In this document: one piece after another, positions 17,262 through 26,134 of the stretch
Position numbering within the stretch: position 1 is the stretch's first letter
Layout: each line of letters starts with the position of its first letter
NCBI GenBank assembly: GCA_022600955.1
Contig: JAHZJK010000011.1
Location: 1-64,000 of the forward strand
DNA length: 64,000 nucleotides
From: Gammaproteobacteria bacterium
GTDB lineage: Bacteria > Pseudomonadota > Gammaproteobacteria > Steroidobacterales > Woeseiaceae
Direction: 5' to 3'
Translations under genes and position numbers: made by a program
The notes under the pieces: generated by a model
Told to the model about the DNA's origin: nothing
The model's input: the letters and a program-made list of their open reading frames with translations, nothing else
Databases searched by the model: none

Positions 17262-18290
17262 ATGAATGCACATCCTCAATCTCAGCAGATCATTGGAGAG
17301 GCGCCGGTTTTCCTCGAAATGCTTGAGCACGTGTCACGTGCCGCACCACTGTCCAAACCGGTACTTGTTGTCGGTGAGCGCGGCACTGGTAAGGAGTTGA
17401 TAGCTTCAAGACTGCACTTTTTGTCAGAACGCTGGGAACAGCGAGTCGTAAAGGTCAATTGCGCTGCGCTTACAGAATCGATACTTGAATCCGAACTATT
17501 CGGTCATGAGGCAGGTGCGTTCACGGGGGCCGCAACCACACACGTCGGTCACTTTGAGCGCGCAGACAATGGCACCCTGATTCTCGATGAACTCGCGACC
17601 ATATCGCTGCGCATGCAGGAAAAAATTCTTCGCGCAATCGAATACGGTGAAATCCAGCGTGTTGGCGGCAGCGAAACACTGCGCGTCGATGTAAGAATCG
17701 TTGGCTCAACGAATGCAGATCTGCAAAAACTCGCTGCGGAAGGGAAATTTCGCAAAGACTTGCTCGACCGCCTGGCATTTGACGTCGTTAACGTACCGCC
17801 ACTGAGAGAACGCGTCGAAGACATCATGCCGTTGGCACATGCATTCGCCATCAATATGGCCAGCGAACTGAAATGGAGTTATTTCCCGGGCTTTAGCTCG
17901 CGTGCTTCGTCAGCCCTGCTGCGCAACAAGTGGCCAGGGAACGTGCGGGAACTCAAGAACTCAATCGAACGAACTGTGTACCGTGCGTCGGACCCGGAAA
18001 AGCCGATCACCAAACTGTCGCTCGACCCTTTCGACACGCCCTACCGCGTTGAGTCAGCAGAACCTGGCAGGGAATCAATGTCGCGAAACCGCGCGACCCC
18101 GCTGCTTCCGGCCGACCTCAAACAGCGACTGCTCGATACCGAGAAAGAGCTACTGACTGCAGCGCTTGAGAAATCCCGCTTTAATCAGCGCATTGCAGCC
18201 GACATGCTGAACCTGAGCTATCACCAGTTCAGGGGCAAGCTGCGGAAATTTGCTATCCGCAGCAAGCCTGAAAGGAACCAGACGGCTTAG
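17262..18290 (+). CDS. pspF: sigma-54-dependent activator PspF
   Basis: 342-residue enhancer-binding protein with an AAA+ domain from the first residues and a C-terminal Fis-type helix-turn-helix (about 305-335), lacking an N-terminal regulatory domain, as in E. coli PspF (325 residues), where control comes from PspA binding. Walker A is GERGTGKE, the sigma-54 contact loop is GAFTGA and Walker B is GTLILDEL. The ATG at 17262 aligns with the family start; an upstream in-frame start (17172) gives extra hydrophobic residues that do not look like coding sequence. Divergent from pspA. Confidence 0.93.
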   Translation: MNAHPQSQQIIGEAPVFLEMLEHVSRAAPLSKPVLVVGERGTGKELIASRLHFLSERWEQRVVKVNCAALTESILESELFGHEAGAFTGAATTHVGHFERADNGTLILDELATISLRMQEKILRAIEYGEIQRVGGSETLRVDVRIVGSTNADLQKLAAEGKFRKDLLDRLAFDVVNVPPLRERVEDIMPLAHAFAINMASELKWSYFPGFSSRASSALLRNKWPGNVRELKNSIERTVYRASDPEKPITKLSLDPFDTPYRVESAEPGRESMSRNRATPLLPADLKQRLLDTEKELLTAALEKSRFNQRIAADMLNLSYHQFRGKLRKFAIRSKPERNQTA

Positions 18291-18299
18291 GGGGACCGC

Positions 18300-19217
18300 C
18301 TAGCTCTCGTCGCGGAAGCGGCGCACGTAGATTGCGCCTGTCGTCAGCAATCCGCAAACGATGATGCCCGCCCAGGTACCGCCGCTAGTAAAGAACTTCA
18401 CGATATCAAGGTGCGCGAGCAGGCTTATCATCTCTTCATTGACGCGCATGTGATCTTCATTGAAGAACTGTTCAAGGTCCAGTTCCCGGAAGATTGGCAT
18501 CACCCCGCCGCGACCGAAAACGGCCTCAGCGAAAACAGATGAGCGCAGGAATATTCCTTCGAGCAACGGAATCAGTACCAGTGGCATAAACGCCATTAGT
18601 AGTGGCGAGCGTTTCGTAAACGCAGAGACGAACAAGAACCAGCCAATAAATGGTGACATCCAGATTCCGGTTGCCAGCACAACAACGAGCGCCGCCAGCC
18701 AGTTATCGATAAGAGGAACTGAACCCCAAATCAACAACCCGGCATCGCCACCTTTGGTTGCTACCCAGATACTCGCGATGATCAGGTTTACAAGATGCGT
18801 CGCAATAATTGCACCCACCGCGACAACCGGAATCACGACAATGGCCGTAATCAGTTTGGAAATGACCGTTTCGGCATCGGTAATCGGCAACGAGCGCCAG
18901 AACAGAATGCTCTTGTCTTTCCGCTCAGCGTAAAGGGAATCCAGCGAATAGAAGACTGTCAGGATGGCAAGCGCGAATAAAAACAGCCAGGACGAACTCA
19001 GGAAGAAACCCGTGAGCGCTACTCTGCGCTCAGCTTCGCCGGCCAGGTTCTGCGCACCGAAGATTGCCACATCCAGTTCCTTGGCAAAGCCTGATGCAAA
19101 CATGAGTGCAGCAAGTGTTCCGAGGGTGACAATACTCGCGATCGCGATCGGCGTGATGTAAATCGAGCGATGCTCCCAGAACTCGCGCTTTATCAATGCA
19201 ATCTGATGCTGAATCAT
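18300..19217 (-). CDS. ABC-2 type transporter permease
   Basis: 305-residue polytopic inner-membrane protein with about six hydrophobic segments. Residues 1-16 form a short amphipathic lead, then membrane segments near 20-42, 70-92, 110-140, 165-200, 205-225 and 275-298. It overlaps the ATPase gene by four bases and completes a GntR/ATPase/permease operon of the YtrA-B-C kind. An extracytoplasmic loop between the last helices is long. The substrate is unknown; related systems respond to cell-envelope antibiotics. Confidence 0.85.
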   Translation of the reverse strand: MIQHQIALIKREFWEHRSIYITPIAIASIVTLGTLAALMFASGFAKELDVAIFGAQNLAGEAERRVALTGFFLSSSWLFLFALAILTVFYSLDSLYAERKDKSILFWRSLPITDAETVISKLITAIVVIPVVAVGAIIATHLVNLIIASIWVATKGGDAGLLIWGSVPLIDNWLAALVVVLATGIWMSPFIGWFLFVSAFTKRSPLLMAFMPLVLIPLLEGIFLRSSVFAEAVFGRGGVMPIFRELDLEQFFNEDHMRVNEEMISLLAHLDIVKFFTSGGTWAGIIVCGLLTTGAIYVRRFRDES

Positions 19218-20071
19218 TGCCGCGCTCCCTTAACTTTGGCCACAAACAGATCTGCGACCGCGGGTGTTCGTAGCTCGCCGAGACCTTCGAGATGATCCCG
19301 CGAGATACCTTCATACAACATGACTGATTTGCCAAACATCTCATTGACTGCGATTGGTCCAAGGCCCTTCGCCTTGATGGCATCCTCACCCGAAGTCAGC
19401 AATTCGACATAGGAGTCTTCGATCGCCTCCATCGGCGAGTCCAGCAATACCTTGCCATCGTTGATGAACATGATGTCAGTCAGCAGATTCTCAATTTCCT
19501 CGACCTGATGAGTCGTGACAAGAATGGTGCGCTCTTCGTCGAAGTAGTCGCTGAGGAGGTTTGCGTAAAACTCCTTGCGGAAAATGATATCGAGGCCCAG
19601 GGTCGGCTCATCAAGCACCAGCAACTTGGCATCAATCGACATGATTATCGCCAGGTGCAATTGTGTGACCATACCTTTGGACAGCTCTTTGACTTTGGAG
19701 TTACTCATGATCTTTGTCTGGCGCAATAGTTCATGCGCCCGGTCACGAGAAAAATTCGGGTGAATCTGCTCAACGAAATCGAGCAACTGTGACACCTTGA
19801 TCCACCTTGGCAACACGGCGACATCCGCAATGAAACAAATGTTCTGCATCAATGCCTTGCGTTGCTTGAACGGATCCAGGCCCATGACTGACAGCTGACC
19901 CTCGCAGTCCGTTAGTCCGAGCAGTGCCTTGAGAAGGGTGGTCTTGCCCGCCCCGTTGGGACCGATCAAGCCAAGAATTCTGCCTTTTTCGATTTCGAAA
20001 CTGACGTTATCAACGGCAGTGAACGAGCCGAATCGTTTGGTTACTCCCTGTGCGCTTACCAGGCTAGTCAT
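19214..20071 (-). CDS. ABC transporter ATP-binding protein
   Basis: 285 residues from ATG 20071, which has GGAGGGGAG just upstream; an earlier in-frame start lies inside the GntR gene and is rejected. Walker A GPNGAGKTT near residue 40, Walker B LLVLDEP, and a signature that reads LSKGM in place of LSGGQ, a variant common in ABC-2 exporters of this class. It energises the permease encoded just downstream (four-base overlap) and starts inside the last eight bases of the GntR gene. Confidence 0.93.
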   Translation of the reverse strand: MTSLVSAQGVTKRFGSFTAVDNVSFEIEKGRILGLIGPNGAGKTTLLKALLGLTDCEGQLSVMGLDPFKQRKALMQNICFIADVAVLPRWIKVSQLLDFVEQIHPNFSRDRAHELLRQTKIMSNSKVKELSKGMVTQLHLAIIMSIDAKLLVLDEPTLGLDIIFRKEFYANLLSDYFDEERTILVTTHQVEEIENLLTDIMFINDGKVLLDSPMEAIEDSYVELLTSGEDAIKAKGLGPIAVNEMFGKSVMLYEGISRDHLEGLGELRTPAVADLFVAKVKGARQ

Positions 20072-20456
20072 TCTCCCCTCCTGACTGCTTAGTTGAACCG
20101 GTTGCCATGCTCGATTGCAGAAGTTCTGCTGCATCCAGATCGAGTCGCTCGATCGTTGCAATCACTTTTGGCCACTCCTTCTCCAGAAAACGTTCCCGCT
20201 CAGCTTTGAGCAGCATTATCCGCGCGCCATCATTGATAAACATGCCGCGGCCGCGTTTTTTCTCTACCAGACCTTCATCAACAAGCTCCTGGTAACCCTT
20301 GAGCACCGTCAGCGGGTTAAGACGATACTCAGCGGCAACATTTCTGACCGACGGCAAAGCATCGCCGTCGCCCAGCACGCCCTCAAGAATCATCGCTACC
20401 ACCCTGTCTCGCAGCTGACGATAAATGGGCTGATCTTCATTCCACTTTGGATCCAT
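20064..20456 (-). CDS. GntR-family (YtrA-type) transcriptional regulator
   Basis: 130 residues: winged helix at about 8-75 (PIYRQLRDRVVAMILEGVLG, then LPSVRNVAAEYRLNPLTVLKGYQEL) and a short C-terminal helical region with no effector-binding domain, which defines the YtrA subfamily. Such repressors usually control the ABC transporter downstream. I chose ATG 20456 over a TTG at 20507 because the latter extends into a terminator and adds residues unlike the family. The eight-base overlap with the ATPase gene shows coupling. A likely operator is the dyad at 20839-20860. Confidence 0.9.
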   Translation of the reverse strand: MDPKWNEDQPIYRQLRDRVVAMILEGVLGDGDALPSVRNVAAEYRLNPLTVLKGYQELVDEGLVEKKRGRGMFINDGARIMLLKAERERFLEKEWPKVIATIERLDLDAAELLQSSMATGSTKQSGGEND

Positions 20457-20503
20457 TCGCTTATTTGTATCCCGTTGCAGCCACCAGATCGTCGCTGCTG
20501 TAG

Positions 20504-20539
20504 TCAAAAATGCACCGGCCCGACTCTGCGGGCCGGTGC
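20504..20539 (-). terminator. Rho-independent terminator or attenuator
   Basis: Perfect 11-base arms GCACCGGCCCG (20512-20522) and CGGGCCGGTGC (20529-20539) with a six-base loop, followed on the minus strand by ATTTTTG. It ends the 80-residue membrane protein gene and stands just before the GntR gene, so partial read-through would set expression of the ABC operon. Confidence 0.88.
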
Positions 20540-20557
20540 GAAAATTCCGTCGCTACT

Positions 20558-20800
20558 TTACTCGTCTTCGCCACGGAAATAACTTGAATCGCCATCCAGT
20601 GAAATGCTCACTTTGACCGCTGCGTCGCCAAACTGACCATCAAACGCGAGGCGCACAGGTTCTTCGATCGCAGCTGCAGGCAGTGCGGCATCAATCTCCT
20701 GCCCCTTTGCACTGGCTTGCCCCGCAATCAATGCGACGATCATCAGCGCCATCACAGCAAGGCTGACGTAATCATTGAACTGAATAGATGGTCTTGGCAT
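20558..20800 (-). CDS. small single-pass membrane hypothetical protein
   Basis: 80 residues with one hydrophobic segment (about 10-30, VSLAVMALMIVALIAGQASA) and an acidic, probably extracytoplasmic tail. I do not recognise a family. Minus-strand promoter elements lie upstream: TTGCAA, 16-base spacer, TATAGT, with the -10 inside a perfect dyad. It has its own terminator. Position suggests it is the first product controlled by the GntR operator and may be functionally linked to the ABC transporter, but this is inference. Confidence 0.65.
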   Translation of the reverse strand: MPRPSIQFNDYVSLAVMALMIVALIAGQASAKGQEIDAALPAAAIEEPVRLAFDGQFGDAAVKVSISLDGDSSYFRGEDE

Positions 20801-20838
20801 TTCTTGTATCCGGGAGCCCCCGGCCTCTTAGTGAACTG

Positions 20839-20860
20839 GTGTTATAGTTGACTATAACAC
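20839..20860. promoter_or_regulatory. perfect dyad operator between the GntR/ABC side and the ECF sigma gene
   Basis: Arms GTGTTATAGT and ACTATAACAC (10 bases each, no mismatch) flank a two-base centre. It covers the -10 (TATAGT, minus strand) of the small membrane protein promoter and a TTGACT that could be a plus-strand -35. A second nested pair, TCTTAGTG (20826-20833) and CACTAAGA (20858-20865), and the palindrome TAAGAATTCTTA (20861-20872) lie around it. The adjacent YtrA-type GntR protein is the best candidate binder. Confidence 0.75.
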
Positions 20861-20955
20861 TAAGAATTCTTATTGCAAGCCCTTTGTCACCCGATTTCTA
20901 ACCCGTTCGTGCTGATCTACTCGTTTATATAGCGTATCGAAGCTGAGGAATTCCC

Positions 20956-21591
20956 ATGGTTGCAAGTACGGAAGCGGTAGCAGACCAGCTGGCTGGAAAC
21001 GGCGCCCTTTGCACGGCCGCCGAGCTGACCTATGCTCCCCGCATGGGGCACATTCCTGAAGACAGCGCACTGATGTTGAGGTATCAGGACGGCGATACGG
21101 CCGCCTTCGAGACACTCTACCGGCGCCACAACGACGCTTTGTACCGTTATCTGATGCGAATGTGCCGTCATCGCGCGACTGCCGAAGATGTCTTCCAGGA
21201 GGTCTGGGGGAAAATCATCAAGGCCCGCTCCAGTTACCGGCCAACCGCCAAGTTCACAACGTTTCTGTATCGGGTCGCTCATAATTGCTTTATCGATCAC
21301 GTGCGCCGCAATAAGCGCCACTCAGGTGCTGCCGAGCTCGAGCCCGAGTTGCATGCAGATCCACAGGAGTCGCCCGAGACAACGACCGAACGCAGCCTCG
21401 CCAGAGAGCGACTGCACATTGCGTTGCTGGACTTGCCGGAAGAACAGCGAGACGCGTTTCTATTGCATGAAGAGGCCGGACTAAGCGTGGAACAGATCGC
21501 CCACGTAACTGGCAGCAACCGAGAGACGGCCAAGAGCCGGTTGCGCTATGCCGTCAAGAAGCTGCGGACTGCGATCGAGGAACCGGAATGA
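20956..21591 (+). CDS. ECF-type RNA polymerase sigma factor
   Basis: 211 residues. A 38-residue N-terminal extension precedes sigma-70 region 2 (about 45-110, DTAAFETLYRRHNDALYRYL and TAEDVFQEVWGKII) and region 4 (about 150-205, LDLPEEQRDAFLLHEEAGLSVEQIA and TAKSRLRYAVKKLR). It has no region 1.1 or 3, so it is group 4. The extension is unusual; a start at Met30 or later would remove it, but the upstream ATG has GAGG nearby. The next gene overlaps by four bases and is probably its anti-sigma factor. Confidence 0.92.
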   Translation: MVASTEAVADQLAGNGALCTAAELTYAPRMGHIPEDSALMLRYQDGDTAAFETLYRRHNDALYRYLMRMCRHRATAEDVFQEVWGKIIKARSSYRPTAKFTTFLYRVAHNCFIDHVRRNKRHSGAAELEPELHADPQESPETTTERSLARERLHIALLDLPEEQRDAFLLHEEAGLSVEQIAHVTGSNRETAKSRLRYAVKKLRTAIEEPE

Positions 21592-22466
21592 ATAACGAGC
21601 GAGATTTTGAGAATGGTGATGCGACGGTTTCCAAAGCCTATCGCCAGACGGCGCAGGAGCATGCGCCTGACTCCCTGAACGACGCAGTGTTGCAAATGGC
21701 TGCCGGAAAAAAGGCAGCAGGCACTAAAGGCATTCTGTTCGCGGGCTGGGTAAAACCCGTGGCGTGGGCGGCCACGATTGGGCTCAGTCTCACGATCGTA
21801 CTTGAACTAACGCGCGCACCGGTTGCGGTCGATGTCGTGGCACCCTCTCCTGCTGCGGTCGAGTCGGTACAACGGGACTTTGCACCGCAGGAAAACCGTG
21901 CCATGGAACAGGCGAAGGTGCTTGAGCGATTGCAGGCCGGACCTGACAATCGGGAGTCGCTCGAGGAATCCGCGGAGGTCGATGTCTCACAAAAACGCAC
22001 CGAAGCCGCCGACATTGCGCCCCGGGACGATTCTGCAGCCGATAGTGCGCCACAGGAAGTTGCGTTAGCTGATACCGCTCCGCAGGAGTTTAGGCTAGCT
22101 GAAACCACTCCTCAGGACGATCCGGTTACTGCTGTCACGCGGCGGTCAGTTGCGGTCGACGAACCGGAGCCAGCCGGGCCAGAAGAAGTCGCCCCAGAAG
22201 ATAACGCTGCTGCTTTTGCCGCCGACGTTTCCACACCGGGTCAGGACCAAGATGCGGCCCGCAGCCGCGTAGCCGGACTTGTTGCCCTCGCTCCGGAGAA
22301 GAAGGAACAGGACAGCAACACGGACTGCGACAAAGATGCGCGTGCGCAAGCAGATACGTGGTTCCTGTGCATAACGAAGCTGCGGGAATCCGGCGACAAA
22401 GCTGCTGCCGAGCGTGAATACGCGGAATTTTTGCTTGAGCACCCTGATCCGGAGGCCCATAAGTAG
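21588..22466 (+). CDS. putative anti-sigma factor, single-pass membrane protein
   Basis: 292 residues: a cytoplasmic N terminus of about 45 residues, one transmembrane helix (about 47-70, VKPVAWAATIGLSLTIVLEL), a long acidic low-complexity periplasmic linker with repeated APQE/APRD/TPQD units between about 145 and 185, and a small C-terminal domain with two cysteines (DCDKDARAQ... FLCITKLRESGD). The ATGA overlap with the sigma gene and the topology support an anti-sigma role, but there is no HxxxCxxC zinc motif. Family not recognised beyond context. Confidence 0.7.
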   Translation: MNNERDFENGDATVSKAYRQTAQEHAPDSLNDAVLQMAAGKKAAGTKGILFAGWVKPVAWAATIGLSLTIVLELTRAPVAVDVVAPSPAAVESVQRDFAPQENRAMEQAKVLERLQAGPDNRESLEESAEVDVSQKRTEAADIAPRDDSAADSAPQEVALADTAPQEFRLAETTPQDDPVTAVTRRSVAVDEPEPAGPEEVAPEDNAAAFAADVSTPGQDQDAARSRVAGLVALAPEKKEQDSNTDCDKDARAQADTWFLCITKLRESGDKAAAEREYAEFLLEHPDPEAHK

Positions 22467-22546
22467 TCAACACCAGTGCCTGATGCGCCTGCCAGTGCTA
22501 GAATCCTTCGCCCAAATCGGCACAAAACACTGCAGGAAAAACATCC

Positions 22547-23524
22547 ATGAAAGCTCCCGTTCGCGTCACAATTACCGGTGCTGCCGGCCAGATCGGCTAC
22601 CAGCTCGCCTTTCGTATCGCTTCAGGTCAAATGCTGGGCTCTGACCAGCCTGTCATCCTGCAGCTACTTGAAATACCGCCAGCGCTTCCCGCATTGCAGG
22701 GCGTCGTCATGGAGCTGGACGACTGCGCTTTTAGCACCCTGGCTGGAATAGTTGCTACTGACGATCCAAACGTCGCATTCAAAGACAGCGATTACGCTCT
22801 TTTGGTCGGTGCCCGCCCTCGCGGACCTGGCATGGAACGTAAAGACCTGCTGGAGGCCAATGCGGCAATTTTCTCGGTGCAGGGCAAGGCGATGAACGAC
22901 CATGCCAGTCGGGACATCAAAGTCCTGGTCGTCGGCAACCCGGCAAACACCAACGCACTGATCGCCAGCAGCAACGCGCCGGACATCGACAAAGGAAACT
23001 TCACAGCGATGACGCGACTCGATCACAACCGCGCCATGGCGCAACTCGCGGCCAAAACCGGTTCGCATGTTAACGACATCAGCTGCATGACGATCTGGGG
23101 AAACCACTCTGCGACTCAATACCCTGACGTCAACCAGGCCACGGTCGTCGGCAAGAAAGCCAAGGATCTTGTCGATCCGGACTGGCTTGCGGATGAGTTT
23201 ATTCCTGTTGTACAGCAACGCGGTGCTGCGATAATCAAGGCGCGTGGAGCATCTTCCGCAGCGTCAGCTGCCTCCGCTGCAATTGATCACATACACGACT
23301 GGGCACTAGGCACACCCGACGACGACTGGGTCAGCATGGCAATCCCATCAGACGGCAGCTACGGCATTGAGCCCGGCATCGTCTATTCCTATCCGGTCCG
23401 CTGTAGCGGTGGCAATTATGAAATCGTACAGGGCTTATCGATCGATGACTTCAGTCGTGAACGAATGAACGCAACAGAAACGGAGCTGCGCGAGGAACGT
23501 GCCGCTATCGAGAAACTGCTATAA
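22547..23524 (+). CDS. mdh: malate dehydrogenase
   Basis: NAD-dependent oxidation of malate to oxaloacetate in the TCA cycle, cytoplasmic. 325 residues. N-terminal NAD-binding motif [17 protein letters not shown], substrate-mobile loop [18 protein letters not shown] with its catalytic arginines, [12 protein letters not shown], and the catalytic His in [12 protein letters not shown]. The GARPRGPGM form and the length place it in the MDH type 2 group (cytosolic-eukaryote-like), not the E. coli 312-residue type. AGGAAAAACATCC precedes the ATG. Confidence 0.97.
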   Translation: MKAPVRVTITGAAGQIGYQLAFRIASGQMLGSDQPVILQLLEIPPALPALQGVVMELDDCAFSTLAGIVATDDPNVAFKDSDYALLVGARPRGPGMERKDLLEANAAIFSVQGKAMNDHASRDIKVLVVGNPANTNALIASSNAPDIDKGNFTAMTRLDHNRAMAQLAAKTGSHVNDISCMTIWGNHSATQYPDVNQATVVGKKAKDLVDPDWLADEFIPVVQQRGAAIIKARGASSAASAASAAIDHIHDWALGTPDDDWVSMAIPSDGSYGIEPGIVYSYPVRCSGGNYEIVQGLSIDDFSRERMNATETELREERAAIEKLL

Positions 23525-23573
23525 AGTAGTGTTTTTTCGACGAGAAAGTACTGTGTTGCTGGGAGATTACTGA

Positions 23574-26117
23574 GTGTCCGGAATAACCGTTAGTTTGCTT
23601 TGGTTCGCATTGTTCTTTGGCGGAGGGATTTTCCTCGCCTATCAGCGTATCGATCTGCGTACCGCAACGATTGCGACAGGCATCGCAATTGCCACGTATA
23701 TTTTGCTCGGCGACGGTGCCTGGTGGTGGAACCTGATATTGCTACTGGCGTTTGCCGCGATGATCGTGCCCAACCTGATCGAGTTTCGCCGCGAAAAGAT
23801 CACCCGGCCACTCCTGTCGATCTATCGCAAGATGCTGCCGTCCATGTCGGACACCGAACGCGAAGCGCTCGAAGCCGGCAATGTCTGGTGGGATGGTGAA
23901 TTGTTCTCGGGTATGCCCGAATGGGACAGGTTAATGTCCTACCCGGCACCGAAGCTTTCTGAAGAAGAGCAGGCATTCATGGACGGTCCCTGCGAAGAGC
24001 TTTGCCAGATGCTGGACGATTGGGAAGTCTGTCATGAGTTGGCGGACATGCCGAAACCGGTTTGGGACTACATTATCGAAAAGCGCTTTTTTGCGATGAT
24101 TATCCCAAAGCAATACGGTGGTCTGGAATTCTCTGCGTACGCGAATGCCTGCGTCATCACCAAGCTCGCCAGCCGCAGCCCGACAGCTTCATCAACGGTT
24201 GGTGTGCCGAACTCGCTCGGCCCTGCCGAGCTGCTGCTGCACTACGGTACTGAAGAGCAGAAGCAACGCTACCTGCCCGGACTCGCCGCGGGAACCGAAA
24301 TCCCCTGCTTCGCCCTGACATCGCCGCAGGCGGGCTCGGATGCCGCATCGCTGATCGATAGCGGTGTGGTTTGCAAGGGCAAATGGGAAGGTAAAACTAT
24401 TACCGGTATCCGGCTCAACTGGAACAAGCGCTATATCACACTGGCGCCAGTTGCCACTGTACTGGGTCTTGCGTTCAAACTTTATGATCCCGAACATCTG
24501 ATCGGCGACAAAGACGAGCACGGCATTACCGCGGCCTTGATTCCTACAGACACGGAGGGCGTTGAGGTCGGCCGGCGGCACTATCCACTCAGTATTGCTT
24601 TCCAGAACGGCCCAACATCCGGCAAGGATGTATTCGTTCCGCTTGACTACATTATCGGCGGCCCTGAAATGGCGGGCAAAGGCTGGAAGATGCTGGTTGA
24701 GTTGTTGTCGGTTGGTCGTGCAATCACTCTGCCTTCAACGTCCTCCGGCGGTGGTCAGGCAGCCAGTTATGCGACCGGTGCCTACGCCAGCATTCGCAAA
24801 CAGTTCAATACGTCGATCGCCAATTTCGAAGGCGTCGGCGAAGCGCTAACGCGTATTGCCGGCAACACATACATTATGAATGCTGCGGTTGCTGTTACAT
24901 CCGGCGCAATCGATCAGGGTGAAAAACCTGCCGTTCCATCGGCAATCCTGAAGTACCACTGCACGGAGCTTGCTCGCAAGACCGCCAACGACGCCATGGA
25001 CGTTCACGGCGGCAAAGGCGTCATGATGGGGCCGAACAATTACCTGGGCCGTTCCTACATGGCCACGCCGATTGCAATTACAGTCGAAGGCGCAAACATT
25101 TTGACTCGCAGTCTCATTATTTACGGGCAGGGTGCAATTCGTTGCCATCCTTTCGTCTTGCGCGAACTGCATGCGGCAGGCGATGAGGATCAGGACCGCG
25201 GACTGATGGAGTTTGATGATGCGCTGTTCGGCCATGTCGGATATGCCATCAGCAACATGGCACGATCGTTTTTCCTTGCATTGACCCACGCCAAATTCAG
25301 CCGCGTGCCATTAAACACACCAACACGTCGCTACTACCAGAACATCAATCGCTACAGCGCGGCTTTTGCTCTCGCTTCAGATTTCGCGATGCTTACTCTG
25401 GGCGGCGCCCTGAAAAAACGGGAATTACTGTCGGCGCGCCTTGGCGACGTGCTGAGTTCAATGTACCTCGCATCTACCGTACTCAAACATTTCGAAGACC
25501 AGGGACGACGTGCAACCGACTTGCCACTGGTCGAGTGGTCTGTCCGTACGCTGATGTACCAGGCACAGGAAGCATTGCATGCGTTCCTGCGAAACTTTCC
25601 AAACCGCTGGGTAGCGGGCTTGTTGCGCGTTTTCATTTTTCCGCGCGGCCGAACCTACTCCGCGCCGTCCGATGAAATCGGCGCAAAGGTAGTGGACCTG
25701 ATGACGACGCCCGGAGAATCGCGTGAACGCCTTAGTGAGTTGGCGTACACGACACTCGACCCCGGCAATCCTCTCGGTCTGCTACAGGAAGCGCTCGAGC
25801 TCAGCAAAGAGTACTACCCTGTCGAGCGACGCTTGCGACAGGCGTACAAGGAAGGCCTGCTGAAGTCTGACTATCTTGGTGAGCAGATCGAAGAAGCGGA
25901 GAAAGGGCAGGTTATCAGCAAGGCTGAGGCGCGCAATATGCGGGCGTATCACGAGAAAGTACTGGCGCTACTGAACGTTGATGATTTCGACCCCAGCGAA
26001 TTGTCCCGTTCGGGTGCCACCGCCGCGAAGACAAGCGCAAAGAAATCAAGTAACAAGAAAAAGGCCAGCAAGAAGAAACCGGCCTCCAGGAAGTCTGCGA
26101 GCAAGAAGAAAGCCTAG
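23574..26117 (+). CDS. fadE: FadE-type acyl-CoA dehydrogenase with lysine-rich tail
   Basis: 847 residues. FAD-dependent first step of fatty acid beta-oxidation. Two N-terminal membrane segments (about 5-22 and 37-68), then an acyl-CoA dehydrogenase core (about 125-510) with the FALTSPQAGSDAASL flavin/substrate motif and the VHGGKGVMMG region, then the FadE-specific C-terminal domain. E. coli FadE is 814 residues. The last 30 residues are a Lys/Ala/Ser-rich tail (repeats such as KKSSNKKKASKKK) resembling histone H1-like tails, which is not part of the standard family. Start is GTG 23574 with GGGAG upstream. It precedes the DUF4286/DUF3667 gene by 17 bases. Confidence 0.93.
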   Translation: MSGITVSLLWFALFFGGGIFLAYQRIDLRTATIATGIAIATYILLGDGAWWWNLILLLAFAAMIVPNLIEFRREKITRPLLSIYRKMLPSMSDTEREALEAGNVWWDGELFSGMPEWDRLMSYPAPKLSEEEQAFMDGPCEELCQMLDDWEVCHELADMPKPVWDYIIEKRFFAMIIPKQYGGLEFSAYANACVITKLASRSPTASSTVGVPNSLGPAELLLHYGTEEQKQRYLPGLAAGTEIPCFALTSPQAGSDAASLIDSGVVCKGKWEGKTITGIRLNWNKRYITLAPVATVLGLAFKLYDPEHLIGDKDEHGITAALIPTDTEGVEVGRRHYPLSIAFQNGPTSGKDVFVPLDYIIGGPEMAGKGWKMLVELLSVGRAITLPSTSSGGGQAASYATGAYASIRKQFNTSIANFEGVGEALTRIAGNTYIMNAAVAVTSGAIDQGEKPAVPSAILKYHCTELARKTANDAMDVHGGKGVMMGPNNYLGRSYMATPIAITVEGANILTRSLIIYGQGAIRCHPFVLRELHAAGDEDQDRGLMEFDDALFGHVGYAISNMARSFFLALTHAKFSRVPLNTPTRRYYQNINRYSAAFALASDFAMLTLGGALKKRELLSARLGDVLSSMYLASTVLKHFEDQGRRATDLPLVEWSVRTLMYQAQEALHAFLRNFPNRWVAGLLRVFIFPRGRTYSAPSDEIGAKVVDLMTTPGESRERLSELAYTTLDPGNPLGLLQEALELSKEYYPVERRLRQAYKEGLLKSDYLGEQIEEAEKGQVISKAEARNMRAYHEKVLALLNVDDFDPSELSRSGATAAKTSAKKSSNKKKASKKKPASRKSASKKKA

Positions 26118-26134
26118 GCCGGCGGTGACGCAGC

